A DNA stretch of 64,000 nucleotides from positions 71,050 through 135,049 of the forward strand of contig CALBKM010000042.1 of the NCBI GenBank assembly GCA_937895705.1. Reading direction: 5' to 3'. Positions 9,908 to 16,382 of the stretch are shown one piece after another; the stretch's first letter is position 1, and each line of letters begins with the position of its first letter. The translations under genes and the position numbers were made by a program. The stretch is from an uncultured Clostridia bacterium (GTDB lineage Bacteria; Bacillota; Clostridia; Lachnospirales; Lachnospiraceae). The notes under the pieces were generated by a model. The model made no database searches. It saw only the letters and a program-made list of their open reading frames with translations, and was not told the origin of the DNA.

Positions 9908-10537
9908 CTAATCCTCTTTCGGTACATGCAACATCCGCTTTTCCGTCACAATCACATCTACCGGCTTATCATGCGCCTCCCGCGGCACTTCCGCCACCAA
10001 CTGCTCCTCGTAAGCCAGCGCCACCCGTAACACATCCGGATACTTCTCCATAAACCGGTCGTAAAATCCGCCGCCGTAGCCCATGCGACCGCCCTTTTTA
10101 TCAAAGGCACAGCCCGGGACAAAGAGGAGGGTACGTTTTGGGAAAGTAAGGCCGTTCAGCGACTCCACTTGCACGCCGCCTGCTCCCTTCGTTCCGCTTA
10201 CCGCCTCACAGCGTTCCGTATCCGGCTCCAAAATCCCTTTATAGCCTTCCACCAACTGGGTGAGTTCTGTAATTCGGTAAAAAAACATATCCGTCCCAAC
10301 CACCTTCGGTACCGCTACCTTGCTTCCCGCCTCAATCGCTTCCTTTAGCAGCTGTAACGTATCCGCCTCAGTGCGATAGCTGACATAAAAAAGCAACAAC
10401 TCCGCATTTTGATAAATCTCCCAATTGCGGACGCGCTCGTTCCGAACCTTGTCCGCTTCTATTCTGTTTTCGTAAGGAATGGCATCCCGCTTTAAAAGCA
10501 TGGCTTTGCGGAAAGCTTTTTTGTCGTCTATGTTCAT
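9908..10537 (-). CDS. 5-formyltetrahydrofolate cyclo-ligase
   Basis: 209 residues. It converts 5-formyl-THF to 5,10-methenyl-THF with ATP, returning a stored folate to the one-carbon pool. N-terminal KKAFRKAMLLKRDAI and the C-terminal signature GRMGYGGGFYDRFM (about 160-173) with the downstream EEQLV are diagnostic. It starts 11 bases after the methyltransferase gene stop, so the two are very likely co-transcribed from the promoter at 11505-11533. Confidence 0.92.
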   Translation of the reverse strand: MNIDDKKAFRKAMLLKRDAIPYENRIEADKVRNERVRNWEIYQNAELLLFYVSYRTEADTLQLLKEAIEAGSKVAVPKVVGTDMFFYRITELTQLVEGYKGILEPDTERCEAVSGTKGAGGVQVESLNGLTFPKRTLLFVPGCAFDKKGGRMGYGGGFYDRFMEKYPDVLRVALAYEEQLVAEVPREAHDKPVDVIVTEKRMLHVPKED

Positions 10538-10548
10538 AAAAGTCTCCT

Positions 10549-11466
10549 CTACAAATACATCTTTCCGCTCTGATGACCTTCCTTCGCCACAACATACATC
10601 CGCTCACACTCCGGTCCCGGTGCCTCATGAGTCAACACATCATAGGCCGCCACAAAGGTCATCCCAGCCTCCGCAAGCAAACGTTTCACCTCTTCTAACG
10701 GATAGGCCCTCTGCAAGTGCACCTCTTCGTACTTTTCATAAAGCGGCGCACCGCCCTCCTCGTCTTCCTCCGTCTCTGCTTTGGCAAACAAAGTCAGACA
10801 ATACTCGTTCAGACGCTTTTCCTCGTCATACAAATTCTCCCAAATGAAACTGACATCCTCCCGGTTCTCCGCAATGGTGGTGTCGCCCATCAGCTCCTTG
10901 TACTTATATTCGGTGTTCATATCAAAAATAAACACGCCGTCCTTGTCCAAATAGTTATTCACCAGCCGGAACACCGAGAGCAAATCCTCGTCCGAGGTCA
11001 TATAATTCATACTGTCGCAAATGCTGACCACCGCTGACACGGTGCCGTATAACTCGAATTCACGCATATCCTGCTGAAGATAGAGGATGGAAGGCTCGGA
11101 AATGTCTACGTCTCCGTTTTCCTGCTCGTCTGCACTATCCTCTTCGAAGATATCCCCGCTCTCTTCATCCGGCATATCTGCCTCTTCGTCTATATCCTCG
11201 AAATCCCCCTCATACGCTCCGTACTCCTGCTCTCTGGCCACATCAAGCATCTCCTCCGACAAATCGATACCGATCATATCGTAACCCGCTGCCGCCAGAC
11301 GCCTTGTCATCTGTCCGGTACCGCAACCCAGCTCACATACCAGTCCCTCCGTCACACCGTTCTCCTTCAAAAGACCGATTAAATACTCTGCCCACTCATC
11401 GTAAGGCACATTATCCATCAGTTCATCATATACATATGCAAATGCGGAATAACTGTACTTTTCCAT
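10549..11466 (-). CDS. Class I SAM-dependent methyltransferase with acidic insertion
   Basis: 305 residues. The N-terminus YSAFAYVYDELMDNVPYDEWAEYL and motif I (VCELGCGTGQMTRRLA, about 40-55) are those of a Rossmann-fold methyltransferase family common in Firmicutes; IGIDLSEEMLDVA supplies the SAM-ribose acidic residue. Between motif I and the second half lies an acidic, probably disordered stretch of about 45 residues (about 85-130) that separates normally adjacent core strands. The second half (ICDSMNYMT, FIFDMNT) is standard. The substrate is unknown. It heads a two- or three-gene unit with the 5-formyl-THF cyclo-ligase. Confidence 0.8.
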   Translation of the reverse strand: MEKYSYSAFAYVYDELMDNVPYDEWAEYLIGLLKENGVTEGLVCELGCGTGQMTRRLAAAGYDMIGIDLSEEMLDVAREQEYGAYEGDFEDIDEEADMPDEESGDIFEEDSADEQENGDVDISEPSILYLQQDMREFELYGTVSAVVSICDSMNYMTSDEDLLSVFRLVNNYLDKDGVFIFDMNTEYKYKELMGDTTIAENREDVSFIWENLYDEEKRLNEYCLTLFAKAETEEDEEGGAPLYEKYEEVHLQRAYPLEEVKRLLAEAGMTFVAAYDVLTHEAPGPECERMYVVAKEGHQSGKMYL

Positions 11467-11504
11467 AAAAAACCTCCCGAAAAGCTTCGTGTAAATTTAC
11501 CATC

Positions 11505-11533
11505 AGAATACCACAAAGCCTTTCGAGAGTCAA
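11505..11533 (-). promoter_or_regulatory. Promoter of the methyltransferase/cyclo-ligase unit
   Basis: TTGACT (11528-11533) and TATTCT (11505-11510) with a 17-base spacer on the minus strand, 38 bases before the start codon. Confidence 0.7.
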
Positions 11534-11592
11534 ATTGGGAACGCACATTCTAATGCCCCACTTTCTTAACACCCCCTTTACACAAAAAGTAC

Positions 11593-11621
11593 TGGATTTT
11601 TTCAAAGTTCTAAGGTATAAT
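11593..11621 (+). promoter_or_regulatory. Candidate promoter of the riboswitch/oadB transcript
   Basis: A perfect TATAAT (11616-11621) has a weak -35 (TGGATT, 11593-11598) at 17 bases. The transcript would begin about 10 bases before the riboswitch P1 stem. Confidence 0.65.
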
Positions 11622-11638
11622 ACATTTATGAAGGTACT

Positions 11639-11728
11639 CAAAAGGGAGTAGCCGGCACATAGTGTGCATTCCGTTGCGTCAGAACGATTGGCGACAATCC
11701 GCAGGGAATTGAAATGGCGAGACTTTTG
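11639..11728 (+). promoter_or_regulatory. yybP-ykoY-type (Mn2+) riboswitch
   Basis: P1 is formed by CAAAAG (11639-11644) and CTTTTG (11723-11728). The conserved 5' strand GGGAGTAG and 3' strand GGCGAGAC flank it as in the yybP-ykoY class. The second helix contains the conserved CGTCA internal-loop segment (TTGCGTCAGAA), closed by ATTCC/GGAAT and capped by GATTG-GCGA-CAATC. These are the two loops that dock to bind Mn2+ in the known class. P1 shares its 3' strand with the downstream terminator, so ligand binding should prevent termination. Class assignment is by eye. Confidence 0.8.
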
Positions 11729-11763
11729 TTACAACATTGATTCGTTGTAATGAAGGTCTTTTT
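11721..11763 (+). terminator. Riboswitch expression-platform terminator
   Basis: A 15-bp hairpin (11721-11735 with 11744-11758, including G-U pairs) with an 8-base loop is followed by TTTTT. Its 5' arm contains CTTTTG, the 3' strand of riboswitch P1, so the two structures exclude each other. This predicts an ON switch with ligand. Confidence 0.85.
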
Positions 11764-11802
11764 CTTTGCGCTACTCTACTACTTACTCAAAGGAGAGAAA
11801 CT

Positions 11803-12936
11803 ATGGATTTCTTAATCGAAGGCATAATGTCTGTCACCTGGCAGCAGTGTGTCATGTACGTAATCGGTGCCCTGCTCATCTGGCTCGGTATCAAAAAGGA
11901 ATACGAGCCGTCCCTCTTGGTTCCGATGGGCTTCGGTGCGATTTTGGTGAACTTTCCGTTTACATCCGTACTTAATCAGACCATTGAAGGCGTAGATGCG
12001 GCAGGTATTATCGAGTGGTTATTCGATGTCGGTATTCATGCTTCCGAGGCAATGCCGATTCTTCTGTTTATCGGTATCGGTGCAATGATCGACTTCGGAC
12101 CGCTTCTTTCCAACCCGTCCATGTTTTTATACGGCGGTGCGGCACAGTTCGGTATTTTCTTCGCAATTACCCTTGCCGCAATTTTCGGCTTTGACTTAAA
12201 GGACGCTGCTTCCATCGGTATCATCGGTGCGGCGGACGGTCCGACCGCGATTTTGGTATCCCAGGTATTAGATTCCAAGTACGTAGGTGCAATCGCCGTT
12301 GCGGCATACTCTTACATGGCACTTGTTCCGATTATCCAGCCGGCGGTGATTAAAGTTTCCACCACGAAAAAAGAGCGCCGTATCCATATGGAATACAATC
12401 CGAAGAACGTTTCCAAGGTAACCCGTATTTTGTTCCCGATTATCGTTACCTTTGTGGTAGGTTTCATTTCCCCGCAGTCCGTTTCCCTGGTTGGTTTCCT
12501 TATGTTCGGTAACTTACTGCGTGAGTGCGGAGTTCTCGGCACCATGTCCGACACCGCTCAGAACGGCCTTGCGAACCTGATCACCTTGCTTCTCGGCATC
12601 ACCATTTCCTTCAGCATGAAGGCCGAAGATTTTGTACAGGTAGATACCCTGTTAATCATGGGTATCGGCTTACTTGCCTTTATCTTCGATACCTTCGCCG
12701 GTGTTATGTTTGTTAAGTTCATGAACCTGTTCCGCAAGAAGAAGATCAATCCGATGGTGGGTGCAGCAGGTATTTCCGCTTTCCCGATGGCTTCCCGTGT
12801 GGTTCAGAAGCTGGCACAGAAGGAGGAGCCGGGTAACATCATCCTGATGCATGCAGCCGGCGCAAACGTAGCCGGTCAGATCGCTTCCGCAGTTGCGGGC
12901 GGTCTCGTTATCAAGTTAGTTCTCGGTATGTTATAA
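11803..12936 (+). CDS. Sodium-ion-translocating decarboxylase beta subunit (OadB/GcdB family)
   Basis: 377 residues and about nine hydrophobic segments, the usual size for the membrane subunit that couples decarboxylation of oxaloacetate, glutaconyl-CoA or methylmalonyl-CoA to Na+ export. The family signature IIGAADGPTAILVSQ (about 145-160) is intact, as are the C-terminal VGAAGISAFPMASRVVQ and HAAGANVAGQI. The start at 11803 is fixed by AGGAGAG; an in-frame extension upstream would run through the riboswitch terminator. A gamma-like subunit follows after 12 bases. No carboxyltransferase (alpha) or biotin-carrier gene is in the window, so the partner enzyme is unknown. Confidence 0.9.
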   Translation: MDFLIEGIMSVTWQQCVMYVIGALLIWLGIKKEYEPSLLVPMGFGAILVNFPFTSVLNQTIEGVDAAGIIEWLFDVGIHASEAMPILLFIGIGAMIDFGPLLSNPSMFLYGGAAQFGIFFAITLAAIFGFDLKDAASIGIIGAADGPTAILVSQVLDSKYVGAIAVAAYSYMALVPIIQPAVIKVSTTKKERRIHMEYNPKNVSKVTRILFPIIVTFVVGFISPQSVSLVGFLMFGNLLRECGVLGTMSDTAQNGLANLITLLLGITISFSMKAEDFVQVDTLLIMGIGLLAFIFDTFAGVMFVKFMNLFRKKKINPMVGAAGISAFPMASRVVQKLAQKEEPGNIILMHAAGANVAGQIASAVAGGLVIKLVLGML

Positions 12937-12948
12937 GGAGGTGCTGTG

Positions 12949-13089
12949 ATGAATATCAATTGGGATAATGTAATGGACACCCTTGAAATTATGGGAAAAG
13001 GCATGCTCGGTATTTTCGCAACAATCATCATTGTTATGATTGTGGTATTCCTGCTTTCTAAGACAGGCAAGAAAAAAGACGCCGAATAA
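12949..13089 (+). CDS. Small membrane protein, OadG-like gamma subunit of the sodium pump
   Basis: 46 residues, beginning MNINWDNVMDTLEIMG, with one strong membrane segment (about 20-37: LGIFATIIIVMIVVFLL) and a lysine/acidic tail (KTGKKKDAE). The size, position right after the beta subunit and AAGGAGGTG ribosome site match the small gamma subunits of sodium-pump decarboxylases, which anchor and assemble the complex. The family assignment rests on layout and topology, as sequence conservation is low in these subunits. Confidence 0.75.
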   Translation: MNINWDNVMDTLEIMGKGMLGIFATIIIVMIVVFLLSKTGKKKDAE

Positions 13090-13114
13090 AGCACAACTTA
13101 CTCTGTAAACCGAA

Positions 13115-13153
13115 GAAACCCTCCGGAGGTCTACTCCCGGAGGGTTTCTTTTT
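13115..13153 (+). terminator. Intrinsic terminator after the oadB/G pair
   Basis: A perfect 12-bp stem GAAACCCTCCGG / CCGGAGGGTTTC (13115-13126, 13137-13148) followed by TTTTT ends the plus-strand transcript, before the convergent DUF368 gene. Confidence 0.93.
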
Positions 13154-13198
13154 GTATTTACTCTATCACTTAAATTCATTTGCGTTACATCGGAGAAT

Positions 13199-14128
13199 TC
13201 ACGCTTCCTTGCTTCGTTCTCTCTTACCGATCCCATACGCCAGTAAAAAACCCACCGCCACGCACACACCGCACAACAAATAGTTTCCTGCCACATCCTT
13301 CGGAAACAGCTCCGGCAGCGACCCCAAAATAAACCCGAAAATAATTAAAAACGTCTGCTTCGGATATTTGGTCATCAAAGTATCCAATGTCTTTGTAATA
13401 AGGAGAATCCCAAGAACCGTACCGATGCCCAGTGGAATCAAAGGAACGACTCTGAACTCGCTGATACAAGCAAGTAACTCTTCATAGATGCCCAGCGTGT
13501 AGAGCATCTGGGAAGCACTAACTCCCGGTAATACCAAAGCTATCGCCAGAATAACACCGCCCGCAAGCTTCAAAAGAAACGCTCCGATGCCGCCTGCTGC
13601 CTCCAGAGAAAACATTTCCTCCGGCAAGAAGGTCAGGCCGTAGACAAGCCCGGCTCCAATCACCGGCAATAAAATCAACCATACCGAGAACTTTTTTACC
13701 TTTGCGGAGGCCAGTATCAACGGAATCCCGCCTGCCACCGCCCCAAGGAAGAAAAATCGCACATAACCTCCCGCCACCGGTTGCTCCAAAAGTCCGGAAA
13801 TCAGCTTTGCGAACAGAAGCATGCCCAATCCGGCACCAAGAAGGAATACGGTCAGAAAGAGAATGCTTGACAACGCCCGCTTTCGGTAAGAAGTCCAATC
13901 CATCTTATACTTTTCTTTTCCGTCAACGCTTACCTTCCCTCCGGCGGTCTTCTCCGTTTGTACCGTTCCGTCTGTCTCACCCTTTCTTCCGGGCACCAGT
14001 CCGCTGACCGCACTAATGAGCCGGTCATAAATTCCCACCAATATGGCCATGGTTCCGCCGGATACTCCGGGCACTGTCATGGTACCGCCGATCCACAGCC
14101 CCTTTAATAGAATTTCCAATTGCTTCAT
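13199..14128 (-). CDS. DUF368 family membrane protein (PopT-type undecaprenyl-phosphate translocase)
   Basis: 309 residues with about eight hydrophobic segments. The N-terminal GLWIGGTMTVPGVSGGTMAI and the internal repeat-like ALVLPGVSASQMLYTLGIYEELL are the two PGVS motifs that define DUF368. Members have been shown to return the lipid carrier undecaprenyl phosphate across the membrane for cell-wall synthesis. A lysine-rich, presumably cytoplasmic loop lies at about 45-75. It starts 10 bases after the DUF47 gene, in an apparent Pit-DUF47-DUF368 operon, which places it next to phosphate uptake. Confidence 0.87.
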   Translation of the reverse strand: MKQLEILLKGLWIGGTMTVPGVSGGTMAILVGIYDRLISAVSGLVPGRKGETDGTVQTEKTAGGKVSVDGKEKYKMDWTSYRKRALSSILFLTVFLLGAGLGMLLFAKLISGLLEQPVAGGYVRFFFLGAVAGGIPLILASAKVKKFSVWLILLPVIGAGLVYGLTFLPEEMFSLEAAGGIGAFLLKLAGGVILAIALVLPGVSASQMLYTLGIYEELLACISEFRVVPLIPLGIGTVLGILLITKTLDTLMTKYPKQTFLIIFGFILGSLPELFPKDVAGNYLLCGVCVAVGFLLAYGIGKRERSKEA

Positions 14129-14138
14129 ATCGCCACTC

Positions 14139-14762
14139 CTACGAATTCTTCATAATCACCGCTTCCACGATATCCGCCGCATGCTCACAGGCATCCATAC
14201 AACGTTCCAGGTAAGAATAGATGTCACGCCATGCAATCACGGTTAAGGCATCCTCCCCGCCGGTATGAAGTGCTCTCATCCCTTCGATAAATAACCGGTC
14301 TCCCTTCTCCTCCAAATCATTGATACGGATTAAATAGTCCTTAAGCTTCGTAGATTTACGGAACTCCGGGAACTCCTCCATGGCAGTCTTAAGCGCTTCA
14401 CAGGCAGCAATCACCAAGTCCGTCATTTCGATTGCATTCTGCTTTACCGTATCAATATTGCAAATGTAAATCCGCAAAAATACATCCTCAATGGTATCTG
14501 TAATATCATCCAGATTTTGTGCCAGAGATACGATATCCTCCCGCTCGATCGGAGTAATAAATGCCTTATTTAACATATTCATCAGTTCATGCTTTTTCAT
14601 ATCGGCCTCATGCTCGATTTTATGAATCTGCTCCTGCTTCTTCGCCATATCTGCCTTAGAATAATGCTTTAAAGATTCCCCCAACAGCGTTGCCGCACGC
14701 TGAGAGCACTCCACGCACGCAATAAAATTATCAAAATAGTAACGGTCACCTTTCTTTGCCAT
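14139..14762 (-). CDS. DUF47 (PhoU-like) partner of the Pit phosphate transporter
   Basis: 207 residues, all-helical, with DUF47/PhoU-like features: FDNFIACVECSQRAATLL, KIEHEADMKKHELMNML, TPIEREDIVSLAQNLDDITDTIE and the C-terminal ERCMDACEHAADIVEAVIMK. The paired E/D-rich motifs of this fold bind metal clusters. Such proteins are routinely encoded with Pit transporters and are thought to regulate them. It lies downstream of the pit gene after a 91-base gap and upstream of DUF368. Confidence 0.9.
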   Translation of the reverse strand: MAKKGDRYYFDNFIACVECSQRAATLLGESLKHYSKADMAKKQEQIHKIEHEADMKKHELMNMLNKAFITPIEREDIVSLAQNLDDITDTIEDVFLRIYICNIDTVKQNAIEMTDLVIAACEALKTAMEEFPEFRKSTKLKDYLIRINDLEEKGDRLFIEGMRALHTGGEDALTVIAWRDIYSYLERCMDACEHAADIVEAVIMKNS

Positions 14763-14853
14763 AATTTTCTCTCCTTTTTAAACTATGTATTCTTCTAACG
14801 TTCTATACAGAACAAAGCGTCCCTCTTCGGGAACTCTCGCGCCGCACGGTCAC

Positions 14854-15912
14854 TTACGCCAACACCATGAACAACTGTGCCATCAAGAAGCCGATAAGCC
14901 CGCATCCCGGAAACGTCAATATCCAGGTCAGTACCATCTCCTTCACCACGCCGAAATTAATGGCCGACAAACGTTTTACCGCACCAACGCCCATAATCGC
15001 CGTAGTCTTCGTGTGTGTCGTACTGACCGGAATACCGAAGGTGGAAGATAAAAACAAACAAAAGCTCGCCGCAATATCTGCGGAAAAGCCTTGGAATTTT
15101 TCCAAACGAACCATATCCATGCCGACGGACTTAATAATCTTCTTACCACCGATGGAGGTTCCCAGTCCCATGACCACGGAACACAATAACATCATCCAAA
15201 ACGGCGGCTGTACCGCTGTCGTCGTATCGAATCCGTTCACCAGAAACAATGCCAGCAAAAGCACACCCATAAACTTCTGTCCGTCCTGGGCACCGTGCAT
15301 AAAAGAGGTTGCCGCACTGCCCACGATCTGTGCTCCCGTAAAAAACTTATTGGTCTTCCTGCGTTCCATATTCCTGCAAAGAAAAATTGTCATCTTCGAT
15401 GCTCCGTATCCGCTGGCAAAACCGAGAATACTGGAAAGGCCCAGCCCGTAAATCACTTTCATCCATTCTGCCGGATTAATTCCGGAAAGACCGCCCTGCA
15501 AGGAAATTGCCGCACCGGACAAACCCGCAATCAACGCATGACTTTCACTGGTAGGAATACCGAAATACCAGGCGGCCACCGCCCACACCACTATGGCAAA
15601 CATGGCCGCACACAGGGCAATCAATGCCTTTTTATTGTCTCCGTTAAAATTCACCATGTTCTTAATGGTCATAGCCACTGTGGTGTTTACCAAAGACATT
15701 ACCAACACACCTAAAAAGTTACATACCGCCGACATCAGAATCGCCGCTCCCGCCGGCATACTTCTTGTGGCTACGCAAGTGGCAATGGCGTTGGGCGCAT
15801 CGGTCCACCCGTTTACAAAAATGACCCCCAACGTCAACAGTACCGCAATGAGCAGTACCGGGTTCTCCAACATCTGTGTGAGGAAGTAGGAAAACGAAAT
15901 ATTCATGTACAA
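14854..15912 (-). CDS. Inorganic phosphate transporter, Pit family
   Basis: 352 residues of membrane protein. The duplicated PiT signatures are visible: GWTDAPNAIATCVATRSM (about 35-52) and, in the second half, GIPVSTTHTKTTAIMGVG (about 295-312). The transporter takes up phosphate (as metal phosphate in characterised relatives) with a cation. A DUF47 regulator follows. The N-terminus MYMNISFSYFLTQM has a second ATG close by; the first is used because it follows AGGATTGTAC at reasonable distance. Confidence 0.93.
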   Translation of the reverse strand: MYMNISFSYFLTQMLENPVLLIAVLLTLGVIFVNGWTDAPNAIATCVATRSMPAGAAILMSAVCNFLGVLVMSLVNTTVAMTIKNMVNFNGDNKKALIALCAAMFAIVVWAVAAWYFGIPTSESHALIAGLSGAAISLQGGLSGINPAEWMKVIYGLGLSSILGFASGYGASKMTIFLCRNMERRKTNKFFTGAQIVGSAATSFMHGAQDGQKFMGVLLLALFLVNGFDTTTAVQPPFWMMLLCSVVMGLGTSIGGKKIIKSVGMDMVRLEKFQGFSADIAASFCLFLSSTFGIPVSTTHTKTTAIMGVGAVKRLSAINFGVVKEMVLTWILTFPGCGLIGFLMAQLFMVLA

Positions 15913-16046
15913 TCCTCCTAAAGCCGGTCTTCGACCGGTTTTTCGTTATGTCCTCGCTTTCGTCATACTCGGACAATCTCAGTATACAGGAAAAAGCTGT
16001 TAAATCTCTGCAAAGCACCCGGCAACTTCTGTTAAAAACATATAAA

Positions 16047-16076
16047 GAGCGAAGCTCTTTCTCAAGAACTTCGCTC
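16047..16076. repeat. 8-bp perfect hairpin upstream of pit
   Basis: GAGCGAAG (16047-16054) and CTTCGCTC (16069-16076) form an inverted repeat 135 bases before the pit start. The strand and role are unclear; it may be a leader hairpin of the pit transcript. Confidence 0.5.
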
Positions 16077-16121
16077 AGCAAAACATCACCTATTCTCCCA
16101 CAACAGCATCGGGTGTGGCGA

Positions 16122-16371
16122 ATTCTTGCAAGTGTCAGGGAACTTGCCTAAACCGAAAAAAACGGACAGAGGAATCTCTTTCGTAGCCTTCCCGAAGGGG
16201 CGCGTCCTTAGCCGAGTCGATATCACCTCTTAACGGTTCTAAGTCTCGAGGCCACACCCGAGAGACGTTTAGAACCGATTAGAGGAAGATTGACGAGGCG
16301 TTGCGCCCAGCAAGAAAGATATTCCTCTGTCCGTCTTTTTCGGTCTTAGCAAACCTCCCACTTACAAGAAT
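16122..16371. ncRNA. Large branched palindromic element, candidate structured RNA or MITE
   Basis: The gap between the GH2 gene and pit (15913-16382) is dominated by a ~250-base imperfect palindrome. Its ends ATTCTTGCAAGTG (16122-16134) and CACTTACAAGAAT (16359-16371) pair with one G-U. Inside, 16155-16174 pairs with 16320-16340 (CGGACAGAGGAAT / ATTCCTCTGTCCG). A side hairpin occurs at 16187-16198 (CCTTCCCGAAGG). The apex is a long stem 16226-16285 (CCTCTTA-CGGTTCTAA with its complement). It has no open reading frame. Several arm differences preserve pairing (G-U), which favours RNA. No known family is recognised and the strand cannot be decided. Confidence 0.6.
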
Positions 16372-16382
16372 GGGACGCCGCC

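Noticed and set aside
11737..11802. A 22-codon N-terminal extension of the oadB frame
   Set aside because: It would start inside the riboswitch terminator hairpin; the ATG at 11803 has a strong AGGAGAG site and the expected family N-terminus.
15965..16030. Possible Pho box (two TTAACA-like units) upstream of pit
   Set aside because: Only two units separated by 32 rather than a multiple of 11 bases; too weak to support.
16122..16371. Assignment of the palindrome as 6S RNA, T-box or a raiA-type RNA
   Set aside because: The T-box sequence TGGTACCAC is absent, 6S RNA does not show such continuous branched pairing, and I cannot recall the raiA consensus well enough to claim a match.
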